Source: a virus. Taken from it: DNA of 48,761 bases. The first letter of the stretch is position 1; every line of letters begins with the position of its first letter. Below the pieces are notes generated by a model. That model had not been told where the DNA came from. It did no database searches and was given only the letters and a program-made list of their open reading frames with translations. Where the stretch lies: the IMG/VR virus record IMGVR_UViG_3300042346_000462, positions 1 to 48,761 of that record; one strand, 5' to 3'. The translations under genes were made by a program, and so were the position numbers. Positions 30,350 through 39,576 of this stretch are shown piece after piece.

Positions 30350-30942
30350 TATTGCTCGACGTCGTCGTCGTACTCCGAGTCAACGCCGCTTCGCTTCTTT
30401 GGTGCGGGCTTTTTGTCTTTGGCGGGCTTGTCGCCTCCGCCTTGATACTGGACGCCTAGGCTACCGAGGGTGCCTTGGCTGATGGGGTCGTTGATGCCGT
30501 ACTCCTCGACGTAGTCCATGTATCCCTTGTCGTATGCGGTGCCCTTCCTCTGCCTGTCGGAGAGCATCTTGATGGTGCGGACGGCCTGCTTGTATTCAGG
30601 GCTGTCTGGGGCATAACTCTGCAGGACGTTGTTGGACCAGTCGAGCATGGCGGATTCACGTCCGCCAATTTCGTCGGCAAATGCCTGCTCTTTCATGGCC
30701 GCTTCTTCTTCTCCAGCGGCACCCATCGTCTGCATCTTGAAGTCTTCAAGGGCCAGCATCTTGGCCAGAGAGTCAGCCTCGCCCTGTCGCATGGAGAGCC
30801 TTTTGCTTTCTCCAGCAAGGCCTTGCTGGGCCATCCCAGATGCCATGCCCATGGCACCTTGAAGGGTGGGATTTTCTTGTGCGAGGGCGGCATTCAGGGT
30901 TTCCCTGTTGCCTCTGTAATCACCTAGTGAGAATGTTTGCAT
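30349..30942 (-). CDS. Hypothetical virion protein, Met/Gln/Ala-rich helical
   Basis: 197 residues from the ATG at 30942, chosen because it follows the upstream stop (CTTAACATG). A longer in-frame ATG at 30987 would lie inside the previous gene. The protein is mostly helical and rich in Met, Gln, Ala and Glu (GAMGMASGMAQQGLAGE; MQTMGAAGEEEAAMKEQAF), with a charged tail (KPAKDKKPAPKKRSG) that ends acidic. Composition resembles ejected or internal proteins of short-tailed phages. No family recognised. Confidence 0.5.
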   Translation of the reverse strand: MQTFSLGDYRGNRETLNAALAQENPTLQGAMGMASGMAQQGLAGESKRLSMRQGEADSLAKMLALEDFKMQTMGAAGEEEAAMKEQAFADEIGGRESAMLDWSNNVLQSYAPDSPEYKQAVRTIKMLSDRQRKGTAYDKGYMDYVEEYGINDPISQGTLGSLGVQYQGGGDKPAKDKKPAPKKRSGVDSEYDDDVEQ

Positions 30943-30943
30943 G

Positions 30944-31648
30944 TTAAGTTGCCTGTGCGGCGGCACCCTGAGCCCTAAGTGAAGCAAACATCACGACTTG
31001 GTCCACTGGGGTTGGGTTGGTTCCGATATTGGGCTGAGCGTTGACAAGGTACGTGGCGGCGGCTTGAGACTGTCGAATCTGCTGGGCACGAATTTCGCCA
31101 GCCGAATAGGCTTCAACAGAGGAGGCACAGGCGTCTGCCACTAGTTGGGACTCGATAGGCACGACCAGAGGCATGCCAGAAGTAGCCTGATAGGTCAGCC
31201 CCATCAGGGACTGGGCCAGCCTAGAGGCAGACTCGTGCACCATAAGTTGTTTTTCCTGCGTGGCTAGGTTGCTGTACAGGGCCACGCTTGCATGCCCACC
31301 GCCCGTAGCCGCACTCATTCCAGCGAGAAACTGGTCATAGGCGACGTTGGGGGTTACTGGGGTGCCTCCGTACACGTCATTTTTGACGAGCGTCAGAAGG
31401 TTCTGGTACTCAGCCCTAGCCGTGGTAGCCAGAGTAGATACGACGTCGTTATACCTAGTCTTGAGCGTTGTGCCGATGCTCAACTCAGCCGCCGCCCAAT
31501 CGCCAGTCGGAGAGACGATGTTTTTAAGAAGGGCGGACGTATACTCCAACTCCTTCTTCGGGTCACGGGTGGCGAATACAAACCCAGCACCAGAGTAGTT
31601 GGCGTATGGCTTGGACGGGTAAGGTCCGTTGTCGGCGGGTAATGCCAT
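30944..31648 (-). CDS. Hypothetical virion protein, Ala/Thr/Ser-rich helical
   Basis: 234 residues, Ala- and Thr-rich, mostly helical in the second half (EIRAQQIRQSQAAATYLVNAQ). The N-terminus is Pro/Tyr-rich (PADNGPYPSKPYANYSG). No motif or family recognised. It starts at a TAATG junction right after the nozzle gene, so it is the first of the six genes lying between nozzle and giant protein, where short-tailed phages place internal and ejection proteins. Confidence 0.5.
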   Translation of the reverse strand: MALPADNGPYPSKPYANYSGAGFVFATRDPKKELEYTSALLKNIVSPTGDWAAAELSIGTTLKTRYNDVVSTLATTARAEYQNLLTLVKNDVYGGTPVTPNVAYDQFLAGMSAATGGGHASVALYSNLATQEKQLMVHESASRLAQSLMGLTYQATSGMPLVVPIESQLVADACASSVEAYSAGEIRAQQIRQSQAAATYLVNAQPNIGTNPTPVDQVVMFASLRAQGAAAQAT

Positions 31649-33069
31649 TAGAAGACGTTAAAAATGGAGCGTCCAGCGATACTGCCGTCCACTGTGAACG
31701 AATAGAACAGCGGCCTCCCAGATTTTACAACGACTTCCAGCATGAGTCCTGTACACTTTTTCCCAGCCAAAGCACGTCGAACCGCTTGGCCTACGTTGCC
31801 GTTCAGTTGGTCCAATAGCACCCTAGAGTCTGGATTGATGGTGTTTGCGTAGAATTCCACGTTAGCAGAGCCTTTTGTGTCTAGCGACAGGGTGCATGCG
31901 TCGAACCTTTTGTCGAAATCTGTCCTGAAATTGTAGTTACGGGACTTAAACGACGAAACATGCTGTACGCCGTTGTCGGTAGAACCGCTTTCCAACTGGT
32001 AAATAAGGCCATCCTTGCTGACTGCCCACAGGCAGAGCACTCCGTCCGAGTTACGGGAAGTAACCAGTGACTTAATTTCGTAGGGATAAGAGTCAATTGA
32101 CTCAAACAAGGCTGGAAGGGTCGGGTTCATGACCAGAATCCTGTTCAGTTTGTAGTCCGTAGGGTTAGGTAGCAGTAAATAGTACCTGCCACGCCACGCC
32201 ACGCCGACGGCCTTTTGCATTTCGGCAGCGGGGAGCCCCTCGAACACGTCTGCCACGGAATCGGACATGGGGCCTTGCCCCTCTACCATGCCTTTTTGGG
32301 CGTCAATTGAGTAAATCCCGTCATGACCAAGATAGAAAATCTGGCCAGCCACCTCAGCCACGCTGTCCTTAGCCAAGATGCCTTCCTGCCCAGTAAGCAG
32401 GCTCACCTTGTGGAAGAAGTCAGCCTGTGGTTTGCCAGATTCATGGCTCATAGACGAAAAGCCAAGCGACACTTCATAGACGGAACGCTTACCTAGTGCG
32501 TAAAGTTTCCTGAACTGGTTAGAATAGTGAAGGGAAACGACAGAATCATAAGTGCCTTGGACGAGCGACAGGGTATCACCATTGTAAGGCTGTAGCCCGC
32601 CGAACAGGCTGACCCAAATCTGGTCGTTCTTGGCATAGGCAACCCTGCCAAGCACATTGACGCAGGCCGTGAAGTCGAACTCGCCAGACCATGCTGGGGC
32701 ATTGGAGGACTCGATGGTTGCCAGTTGCTGGTACCCCTGCCCCCTGATTGGCCTGTAGGGCCTAGCACCAGCAGGAACGTCAACAAGTCCTTGCGGATTG
32801 GTGGAGCACCACCTCTTCACCGAGCCGTTCTTCCACAGGTAAATGTAGTCCCCTTGGCTTCCGCACGAGGCGGCGGCGTAGTCGATTGCCGTGGTGGGCG
32901 TAGACATGGCCAGCGTAGAGCCGTCCCTAGGGGAGATTACGCCCTCCAGCATACGCACGTTAGAGGCTGACGTAAGCAGGCCCTTTTGCGGGTCCAGCGA
33001 CGCTGGGTTTGGGTAGGATGAAAACCCTCCGAATGAAAGTTCTCCGTCTTGTTGGAATTCTCTAGGCAT
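31648..33069 (-). CDS. Tail nozzle / stabilisation protein (putative)
   Basis: 473 residues, strand-rich throughout, with an N-terminal pattern common in short-tail nozzle and stabilisation proteins: GFSSYPNPASLDPQKGLL followed by ASNVRMLEGVISPRDGS, then repeated short blade-like segments (DYIYLWKNGSVKRW; GRVAYAKNDQIWVSLFG; GRYYLLLPNPTD; GVLCLWAVSKDGLIYQL). These fit a propeller-like fold. Such proteins close the tail channel and hold DNA inside. It starts at TAAATG after the upstream gene and ends with TAATG. Confidence rests on pattern and position. Confidence 0.5.
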   Translation of the reverse strand: MPREFQQDGELSFGGFSSYPNPASLDPQKGLLTSASNVRMLEGVISPRDGSTLAMSTPTTAIDYAAASCGSQGDYIYLWKNGSVKRWCSTNPQGLVDVPAGARPYRPIRGQGYQQLATIESSNAPAWSGEFDFTACVNVLGRVAYAKNDQIWVSLFGGLQPYNGDTLSLVQGTYDSVVSLHYSNQFRKLYALGKRSVYEVSLGFSSMSHESGKPQADFFHKVSLLTGQEGILAKDSVAEVAGQIFYLGHDGIYSIDAQKGMVEGQGPMSDSVADVFEGLPAAEMQKAVGVAWRGRYYLLLPNPTDYKLNRILVMNPTLPALFESIDSYPYEIKSLVTSRNSDGVLCLWAVSKDGLIYQLESGSTDNGVQHVSSFKSRNYNFRTDFDKRFDACTLSLDTKGSANVEFYANTINPDSRVLLDQLNGNVGQAVRRALAGKKCTGLMLEVVVKSGRPLFYSFTVDGSIAGRSIFNVF

Positions 33070-34671
33070 TTAGGTGATGGATTCTATCCAAAAGTCTTTG
33101 ATGTAGGTTACTTTGCCGTCAAAGGACGGAATTTCAATGTCGTAAGCGTCGGTCCACTCTTCTCCGATGGTTTTGGTCACATAGACGACGCTTTCAAACT
33201 CGGAGGTGGTAAAGATTGGCCTGACCATAGTGCCGTAGTAGGCCCAGTGCATGCTTCCAAGTTCGTTAGGAAACGGGCAATTGTGGTTCTCGAAGTAATG
33301 AATCCCCCTGCCAGCCGTAAAACCCCTGTCCCCAGAACGGCCATGTCCGTACCCCTTAAGTTTGCAGTTTCTGTACTGGGTGGTCGGAGATTGCTGTTCT
33401 AGGTTTTCATACGGAGGAACGGCACTTTTGAGGTTAGCCCTGTAAATCTTGATACCAAAAGTGATTTGCTTGCCTGCTGGACCACAGCATGTCGGGTCTG
33501 GCCTGTAATCGCATTTGATTTTCCACCTAGACTTGACGTCGTAGTTGCTACGTGTGTCGAAAGGGTAGTCGAATTCGTAAGTTTTGTACTCCGTCCACTC
33601 TGGTATGGTGTAGGTGTAGTACTCAGTATAGGTTTCAAAGTACCCCTGAGGGACGTAATAGGTGTCATCTTCTCCGTCCCCGTCAGTGTCGGCCCAGTAT
33701 GGAGGGTAGTCTGGAAGGTTGGCGTAATCCCCTTCGTCTGGGGGCTGGGAAACGACATACTGAGAAAAGTACCATACTGTGTAGGTATATGTGACAGTGA
33801 TGGTCTCCTCGGGGTGAATGATGCCAGTCCCGTCGGTAATCCTCCACGGGCCCCACTCGGGCCTGTTGATTTGAAAACTGAAGTCGTACCAAACCCTAGT
33901 GTGCGTGGTCATTCCTTCATATCCACCGCCCTCTGGAAAGTCTGACAGTTCGACCATGGACTTGTACCAAGGGCAAATAAAAGCCGTTTGTGTCGGGCAG
34001 GCCTGAGGCTCATACGGCTCTACCTCTGGGTCTTCGTACTCGGTATCATCCTTCCAGCGTGGGTATACTGGCTCTTCCCCTCCGCTGTTGTCGGCATACA
34101 GAGACGTCTGTTGGAATGGCTGAAGAGAGTTACGCAGTTCGGCACAGTAAAGGTCGAACAGGTTCTGTGCCTCGGCCCTAGCGGAGTTTTCGTTGTAGGT
34201 CTCTGGCGTTGTTCCGTTGCTACTGCTCCAGTCTTCGGGATGCCCTTCGTCAATGCTTTCAAAGTCGTAGGTGTAAACTAGGTAGTCTATCACGCACTCC
34301 GCTGGCTCAAGCCAGACAGTCATCCAAGATGGCAAATCGTCCTGTGGGTCTTCGTCGAAGGCACAGGTGACCCTTTTGGTGTCAGTGGTCACGTCGTATG
34401 GCTCGGAGCCTCCATCAAGCGTTCCCTGTACGACTAGCAGAAGTTGCCTAGGGAAATTTGCGAAGTAGTGATGGTTGCCCTTGTGCGGAGACTCTGGATG
34501 CCTTTCAAAGATGTCCGACTTGTTTCCAGTGCAAATGTGTTCGTGCCACCTTAGTTGGTGCCTATCCTCCTCAACGGGCACAGTAGTGCTCCCGTCTGGG
34601 AACTCCTTGCCCTCGCTTTCGGCCCTTCCAAGTTCGCAGACTAAACCGACGATTCTGTGAGGGAGAGCCAT
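33070..34671 (-). CDS. Tail-associated protein, Tyr/Asp/Glu-rich
   Basis: 533 residues from the ATG at 34671 (TGATG overlap with the gene before); a longer start at 34713 would lie within that gene. Very rich in Tyr, Thr, Asp and Glu, and acidic overall, with long strand-forming stretches (FETYTEYYTYTIPEWTEY). DTDGDGEDD near residues 342-350 has the layout of a calcium-binding loop. Several Cys pairs (CDYRPDPTCCGP) occur. No enzyme motif seen. Position between fibre-like proteins and nozzle suggests a tail component, possibly host-contacting. Confidence 0.5.
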   Translation of the reverse strand: MALPHRIVGLVCELGRAESEGKEFPDGSTTVPVEEDRHQLRWHEHICTGNKSDIFERHPESPHKGNHHYFANFPRQLLLVVQGTLDGGSEPYDVTTDTKRVTCAFDEDPQDDLPSWMTVWLEPAECVIDYLVYTYDFESIDEGHPEDWSSSNGTTPETYNENSARAEAQNLFDLYCAELRNSLQPFQQTSLYADNSGGEEPVYPRWKDDTEYEDPEVEPYEPQACPTQTAFICPWYKSMVELSDFPEGGGYEGMTTHTRVWYDFSFQINRPEWGPWRITDGTGIIHPEETITVTYTYTVWYFSQYVVSQPPDEGDYANLPDYPPYWADTDGDGEDDTYYVPQGYFETYTEYYTYTIPEWTEYKTYEFDYPFDTRSNYDVKSRWKIKCDYRPDPTCCGPAGKQITFGIKIYRANLKSAVPPYENLEQQSPTTQYRNCKLKGYGHGRSGDRGFTAGRGIHYFENHNCPFPNELGSMHWAYYGTMVRPIFTTSEFESVVYVTKTIGEEWTDAYDIEIPSFDGKVTYIKDFWIESIT

Positions 34672-35591
34672 CAGATTTGAGAGTACCAGTACTGAGCGTC
34701 CTCGTCGCCGCACTTGAAACGCTCAAGCCACAGCGAATTCCTAATGTACTGGTAGATTCTGGTAGTGTAGCCAGTCCCGTTCGGGATGTGGCTGATGCGT
34801 CCAATCCTAAGCCACGCTTGGTTTTCGTCCGTGGCCAGTGTCTCATTGGTTATGACGATGGCCACTGTAGGGTAGGTCTGTAGCCATACTGTGACGTTGT
34901 TAAGTCCAGTACTCGGATACCCTACTGGGGAATTGTTTACTGTGCCTTCGCTGACATGGAAGGTGTCAAAGCCCTCGTCCTTGACGATTTGGAATGGGTG
35001 AGGCTGGGTTGTGTCTCCGCCAGTACCGCCACCCCCGTCGCCACCCCCGTCGGGAGCACAGACATCGCTACGCCAAATCTGCCTTACAATTTCGCCGTTG
35101 GCGATGTAAGCGATGACAATGTCGCTTTCTGAGATGTCGCTCTCTTCAACCGCAGAAATGCACCACTTGTTGGTGTCTGGATTGTCCGTGTCACGGATGT
35201 AGTGAAGAATAATGTACTCGTGCTGAGGCCCAGTCCTAGGCCAAGAAACATAGCCATGCATGCCTACCTCGTTGGTCGCATTGGAAGTCGTAGCCTTGCC
35301 TCTTCCAGCAAGCGAAGAACTTCCCTTGTAGTAAATCTTCGCCGAGTTTGTCTTTACCGACTTGGGAAAGTACTCTAACTCGGTCTTGTTGTATGCCTGT
35401 GCTTTCTGCAGGCCACGTTGGGTAATCTTGTTTTGACCCGCAGGCCAAGAGTTTTGCGACGATACGCCGTAAACACCGCCAGACAGTGAGTCATAGACCC
35501 TGCCTACGTGGCAAACGATGGTGTTGGCGTTGGATACTTCTACCTGAAACGGGTACTGTTTGTCAGCACCAGATGTCCTGATGCCAATCAT
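34671..35591 (-). CDS. Tail fibre / receptor-binding-like protein with duplicated halves
   Basis: 306 residues. Two similar parts each open with a PFQ strand (YPFQVEVSNANTIVCHVG near 13-30; HPFQIVKDEGFDTFHVSEG near 198-216). They are joined by a Gly/Asp linker (DGGGDGGGGTGGDTTQ near 181-196). Strands dominate and helices are few. PFxV openings followed by a G-x-V segment are common in phage tail-tip and fibre proteins. It starts a few bases after the previous stop and ends in a TGATG overlap. Role inferred: tail fibre or receptor contact. Confidence 0.5.
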   Translation of the reverse strand: MIGIRTSGADKQYPFQVEVSNANTIVCHVGRVYDSLSGGVYGVSSQNSWPAGQNKITQRGLQKAQAYNKTELEYFPKSVKTNSAKIYYKGSSSLAGRGKATTSNATNEVGMHGYVSWPRTGPQHEYIILHYIRDTDNPDTNKWCISAVEESDISESDIVIAYIANGEIVRQIWRSDVCAPDGGGDGGGGTGGDTTQPHPFQIVKDEGFDTFHVSEGTVNNSPVGYPSTGLNNVTVWLQTYPTVAIVITNETLATDENQAWLRIGRISHIPNGTGYTTRIYQYIRNSLWLERFKCGDEDAQYWYSQI

Positions 35592-35596
35592 GACGC

Positions 35597-36742
35597 TCAG
35601 GTGGTGTACCCCCCATTGCCGTCAGAATAGTAGTAAGTGTACGAGTCGTTGCCGTACTCGTCAGTTCCGTTGTAGACGTACGTAAACTGGTACCCGTAAG
35701 GCTCGTAGTTGTAGGTGTAACTCCAGTATGTACCGCCGATTCCGTCGTTGTACTCGGTTCCGCTGTAGGTTCCGTTTTGGTAGTACGAGCCGTTAATCTC
35801 TATCGTATTGTAGCCGCTAGACGTGTTTCCAGTGGTAGTTCCAGAAGAAGGGGGACCACTGCCGCCACCAGTGTCACCGCCGCCACCAGTGTCACCTCCA
35901 CCGCCAGAAGACTGCTGATTGTAGTAGTAACCGCCATTGCCGTCATGGTAGTAGTCGTATCCAGCGTCATTGAAAATGAATGTTCCGTTGCTGATGTACG
36001 ACGAGAACATGTTGTCCATCTGAATGCCATAATACTCGCCCATCCAGACGATACTATGGCCATAGGAACCAGAAACGTAATCCGTCCCATTGATGTTGAC
36101 GTAGTAGTTGTTCGATACGCTACCTACTTGGGTGGCGGGAGGCAGGTAAACGAGGCTCTGGTCGGACCAGTCGTATTCGTTGCTACTACCCTGAATCGAC
36201 CTGTATTCCCTAGTGGTGTTTCCTACAGTGTACAGAACGTCATTGTACAGGATTTTGTAGGGTATGGCTTCCGTATGAATCAGGGTTCCATTCTGGAATA
36301 GGAATACTCCGTTAGTAATCTGAGCAAGGTCGCCACTTCCGTTGTGTGCTAGTACCCTGCCCTCGGTTCCGTTAAGGACTGAAATCGTGTCGTTATTCGA
36401 CAGTACAATGGAGGTGTAGTGGTCTACGTTGGGAAGGCCAGAGATGACTATCTGCCCTGCTGGCTTGTACGTGATGTTGTAAGGATTTAGCAGGTCTACG
36501 TAGTCGCCGCCATTCCCGTCTGCCTTTATGTCAAATCTGGCGTTTTGCGTTGCGACGTCGCCTTCGAGCAGGTTGCCCTCGACGTATACGGAGTAGTATG
36601 CCCTAGGCCCAGCCTCGTGGGTCTGGATTACGTAGCCAAGTATGGTCCCAGCCGCAGGAAAATCAGGTCCCTCGGTGGTTCCGTTGAGCGTGGAGTCGTT
36701 GCGACGCCTGCCCCCCAGCCTGCTGTCGCCCTTGAAAGGCAT
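35597..36742 (-). CDS. Tail fibre-like protein with DGNGG and NGT repeats and Gly linker
   Basis: 381 residues, extremely rich in Tyr, Gly, Asn, Thr and Ser. The first 200 residues are a strand-rich part. DG(N/I)GG motifs recur four times (KADGNGGDY, YHDGNGGYY, YNDGIGGTY, YSDGNGGYT), and NGT/NGS tripeptides more than ten times. A flexible linker with repeated GGGGDTGGGG lies near 280-300 before a Tyr-rich tip. The make-up suggests an elongated host-contact fibre. It starts at a TAATG junction. No chaperone domain or enzyme motif is visible. Confidence 0.55.
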   Translation of the reverse strand: MPFKGDSRLGGRRRNDSTLNGTTEGPDFPAAGTILGYVIQTHEAGPRAYYSVYVEGNLLEGDVATQNARFDIKADGNGGDYVDLLNPYNITYKPAGQIVISGLPNVDHYTSIVLSNNDTISVLNGTEGRVLAHNGSGDLAQITNGVFLFQNGTLIHTEAIPYKILYNDVLYTVGNTTREYRSIQGSSNEYDWSDQSLVYLPPATQVGSVSNNYYVNINGTDYVSGSYGHSIVWMGEYYGIQMDNMFSSYISNGTFIFNDAGYDYYHDGNGGYYYNQQSSGGGGDTGGGGDTGGGSGPPSSGTTTGNTSSGYNTIEINGSYYQNGTYSGTEYNDGIGGTYWSYTYNYEPYGYQFTYVYNGTDEYGNDSYTYYYSDGNGGYTT

Positions 36743-37038
36743 TACGACTCGAAGTAGTAGACGTAACCTTCGCCGATGGCCCAGAACTCTCCGTTGTAGC
36801 CGTTGAGTTCAAAAGAACCGCCGTCATGCTTGTTGGCGTTCTTCTCGTGGGTAAGGTTGATAGGGTCGCCAGCACCATTGGGCTGGAGATACATGCCAAG
36901 GATGATGTCGTTGGACGTATTGACGACGCCGAACACCCTGCGATTGCGGCAGGAGTCGAGCACCTTGGCCTTGGTTGCGTTGTTGAAGGTCTTAACGTGG
37001 ACCTTAGGGATTTGATAGGGTAGGTCTTTGCAACTCAT
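36742..37038 (-). CDS. Small structural protein, 98 aa
   Basis: 98 residues, strand-rich, with a basic first half (KVHVKTFNNATKAKVLDSCRNRR) and an aromatic C-terminus (GEFWAIGEGYVYYFES). It might be a small connector, decoration or fibre-base protein; no family recognised. It lies between the adaptor and the first fibre-like gene, starting 2 bases after the adaptor stop and ending in a TAATG junction. Confidence 0.5.
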   Translation of the reverse strand: MSCKDLPYQIPKVHVKTFNNATKAKVLDSCRNRRVFGVVNTSNDIILGMYLQPNGAGDPINLTHEKNANKHDGGSFELNGYNGEFWAIGEGYVYYFES

Positions 37039-37039
37039 G

Positions 37040-37786
37040 TTAGTAATTTCGGAAGTTTATCGGCCTCGTCGAGCCCTGTTGGCGAAGCGTCTGGTCGAGT
37101 GCGGCGTCGAGGGCTTTTGCGTAATCGGCCTCCGCCGCTTGAGCGGCTTCAAGTTCGTTGGTTGAACGACGGAAATCGGCGTGGACTCCGTGGATGAGGG
37201 CGTTGGTGAAGAGTTTTGGGATTTGGATTCGCTCCCAAGAACCAATCGTAGGAATTGAGCCAGTGCCCGACGGAGTTGTACCAGTGTAGACATAAAAATC
37301 ACCCTGAACGGGGTAGCCAGAGACAGGGACGAGCGAACCGCTCTCACTGCCAGAGTCGAAATAAACCTGTGCCTTAGGCCTGTAAGACACATCCGTGCTC
37401 CAAGCGTCGCCGTAAAGCCTAGGAGACTCCTTGCGGGACTCCACCCAGACCTCGCTGTCTTGCTTGTCACGAAGGTTGATGACGTTGTCAATGAGTTCGA
37501 AGTCCTTTTGGCTGGTCGTCTTGGCCATTGGGTCCTTGTCCCAGATGGTCAGCACCTGCCCGATGTTGGGGTCGAAGGCGACGATACGCCTCTCATTGAC
37601 GAGGTTGACGGAGCATTTGGTCAGAACTTTGAGGTCAGTCCACTCATTGGACTCCCAGATGGTCCTAAGACGCATGGAAGCGAGGTCCCTGACCATGGCA
37701 AACCTGTCGGGGGTGGTCAGGTTCCTGTCCAGACCGCAGAGTTGCAGGCTGGCATGCAGGATGTCGCTGAAGTTTACTGAACGCAT
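37040..37786 (-). CDS. Head-tail adaptor (tail tubular A-like, putative)
   Basis: 248 residues from the ATG at 37786, which forms a TAATG junction with the gene before; an in-frame ATG at 37855 would lie inside that gene. The N-terminal 60 residues are helical (NFSDILHASLQLCG, then RFAMVRDLASMRLRTIWESNEW), a strand-rich middle follows, and a final helix (TNELEAAQAAEADYAKALDAAL). This helix-strand-helix layout with the position after the capsid gene fits adaptor proteins that sit under the portal. Called by layout, not by a clear sequence match. Confidence 0.45.
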   Translation of the reverse strand: MRSVNFSDILHASLQLCGLDRNLTTPDRFAMVRDLASMRLRTIWESNEWTDLKVLTKCSVNLVNERRIVAFDPNIGQVLTIWDKDPMAKTTSQKDFELIDNVINLRDKQDSEVWVESRKESPRLYGDAWSTDVSYRPKAQVYFDSGSESGSLVPVSGYPVQGDFYVYTGTTPSGTGSIPTIGSWERIQIPKLFTNALIHGVHADFRRSTNELEAAQAAEADYAKALDAALDQTLRQQGSTRPINFRNY

Positions 37787-38136
37787 TAAGAAAGGGAACG
37801 GCCGAAGCCGTCGATGAGTAGGGTGGTTTTCTCCGCTTTGGAGTTCACCTTGCACTCTGGATTGTCACGCAGGAATTTCCGCATGAAATCTTTGTCCCGC
37901 CAGCAAGCGTATCCCAGTCTCTGTCCCCAGTAATGGTAGGACTCCTCTGGGATACGTGCAGTTAGTTGACCAAGCCCTTCAACATGGCGGTGTTGAAGTT
38001 GATTCAGTTGGGCCAGAGCCTTTTTGGTCGCTTCGGCTTGGGCCTTACGGAGGTTCCATCCCGTCCGAAACTCCTCAAGCATGGGCTTGAGAAGTTCATC
38101 GGGGATGGATTCATGGATGGACTGAATGCCAGCCAT
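37786..38136 (-). CDS. Hypothetical protein, 116 aa, between capsid and adaptor
   Basis: 116 residues, almost all helical with many Lys, Gln and Glu (LRKAQAEATKKALAQLNQL), then an aromatic C-terminal part (ESYHYWGQRLGYACWRD). No family recognised. It starts 13 bases after the capsid stop; CACAGAGGTC before the ATG is one of the few places with a purine-rich SD-like stretch, though set very close to the start. Position suggests a head-completion or assembly helper. Confidence 0.5.
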   Translation of the reverse strand: MAGIQSIHESIPDELLKPMLEEFRTGWNLRKAQAEATKKALAQLNQLQHRHVEGLGQLTARIPEESYHYWGQRLGYACWRDKDFMRKFLRDNPECKVNSKAEKTTLLIDGFGRSLS

Positions 38137-38148
38137 GACCTCTGTGGG

Positions 38149-39555
38149 TTAGGAGTTGTTGGACTTGTAGTCGAACATGCCGAACGTCAGGGGGCTGTGG
38201 CAGAGCAGAGCCGCCATGGCCTCCATCATGCGGCGGGGACCGCCACCATTTTCGGTGAGTTCCCTGACCTGAGCGATGTTACCGCCGTAGCGGACTTCGA
38301 GCATGTCCCACGGGATGACGAAGCCCTTGCAACGGGCGTTGTCGAGGTGGAGTTCGGCTCGCTTCTTGGCGACAGCGTAGGCGGCGTTGCGGTCAGCGGC
38401 AGAGGACGTAGCGGCGGCGACGACGAGGTTGTCGGCGGTCACTGCACCCTGCTGGGCGGAGACGAGGGCCGTCTTCTTGGCTTCGACGTTAGCGGCAGAG
38501 ACGGAGATGACACCAGAGGTGTTGCCGTCGCCCGTCTGGGCCTTGACTCGGTTGGACTCAGTGGCGGTGTGGCCGTCATAGAGTTTGAACTTCTGGACGC
38601 CACCTTCGGCGTACTCGACGATGGTGTACGGGTTCACGCCAGCGTGGAGGAACTGCGACGGGATGAGGGCCAACTTACCGAAGTCACCCTCGAAGTAGTC
38701 AACCGACGCCTTGATGGTGTCAGCCGAAGCGTCACGGGTGGAGCGGATGCCAGTGCTGGACGACGGACCAGCGGGAGCACGGGTCGTGTAGACGAGTTCC
38801 GTGAACTGACGCTTGAGTTTGGTGCCGACGACAGCCTCATGGTTCTTGAACTGGCCAGTCTGCTCATAGACGGAGGTCATGAGGTCCTGAACAGTGTTCT
38901 CATTGAGGGTATCGCAGAGAGCACCAGTGCCGACGATGGAGGTTTCGGGGGTGACGAAGTTCTCGTCGATGGGGCGGATGGACTGGTTCTGGACGCCATA
39001 CTTGTCAGCATTGGTCGTCGCAGTGGCCTTGTCCTTCTTAATCCACGAGGTGAGGCATCGGGTGCGGTACGGGGTCGTGCCGTCATCGAGTGCGGGCATG
39101 ATGTCCGAGGTGAAGGTAATCTCCATCGAACGCTTGAGGTCGATGGTGGCCTTCGCCAACTGACGGGAGAGTTCGTCCTTAACACCAGCGATGTTGAGGA
39201 TGTCCTGCGTCAGGTTGGACACGTGCACGGCACGGCGGAAGAGGTGGATGTTGTTTTCCACTTCAGTGCGGTAGCCGATGGTGTACTGCTTGAAGTCCGA
39301 GTTGGTGCTCGGGTTGGTCGGGTCGACGTCCTTGCCGTCAAGGATGCCGAGTTCGACGGACGGCTCGGGGTTGCGGTCAACCTGCCAGCGGAACGTGGTA
39401 TTTCCAGGCTTGGAGCCACGCTTTGCCATGGAGGAGATGGGAGTCTCCTTGGCGTCGACGTTGGTGATGAGGTCCGAGAGTTCTTCTCGGATACCCACAC
39501 GGGCACCCTGAAGCGGACGCTGATTCTGGAACTGGGACTCGAATAGAGAAGCCAT
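38149..39555 (-). CDS. Major capsid protein (SU10/DUF5309-like)
   Basis: 468 residues. The N-terminal arm and first domain (GIREELSDLITNVDAKETP, then GNTTFRWQVD) match the pattern of the SU10-type major capsid family used by many podoviruses, an HK97-fold lineage. Strong helical and strand alternation follows. Residues 343-408 form an Ala-rich, mostly helical stretch (around AAATSSAADRNAAYAVAKKRAE) between two parts of the fold, which looks like an inserted domain. The C-terminus (CKGFVIPWDMLEVRYGGNIA) resumes the family pattern. It sits directly after the scaffold gene. The leader AACCCAAATCATCATCATC has no SD. Confidence 0.8.
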   Translation of the reverse strand: MASLFESQFQNQRPLQGARVGIREELSDLITNVDAKETPISSMAKRGSKPGNTTFRWQVDRNPEPSVELGILDGKDVDPTNPSTNSDFKQYTIGYRTEVENNIHLFRRAVHVSNLTQDILNIAGVKDELSRQLAKATIDLKRSMEITFTSDIMPALDDGTTPYRTRCLTSWIKKDKATATTNADKYGVQNQSIRPIDENFVTPETSIVGTGALCDTLNENTVQDLMTSVYEQTGQFKNHEAVVGTKLKRQFTELVYTTRAPAGPSSSTGIRSTRDASADTIKASVDYFEGDFGKLALIPSQFLHAGVNPYTIVEYAEGGVQKFKLYDGHTATESNRVKAQTGDGNTSGVISVSAANVEAKKTALVSAQQGAVTADNLVVAAATSSAADRNAAYAVAKKRAELHLDNARCKGFVIPWDMLEVRYGGNIAQVRELTENGGGPRRMMEAMAALLCHSPLTFGMFDYKSNNS

Positions 39556-39576
39556 GATGATGATGATTTGGGTTTC

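Noticed and set aside
37966-39546. 526-codon open frame on plus, antisense to the capsid gene
   Set aside because: Covers the capsid gene almost exactly on the other strand; the capsid call is supported by family pattern and position, and this frame is low-complexity Gly/Val/Asp.
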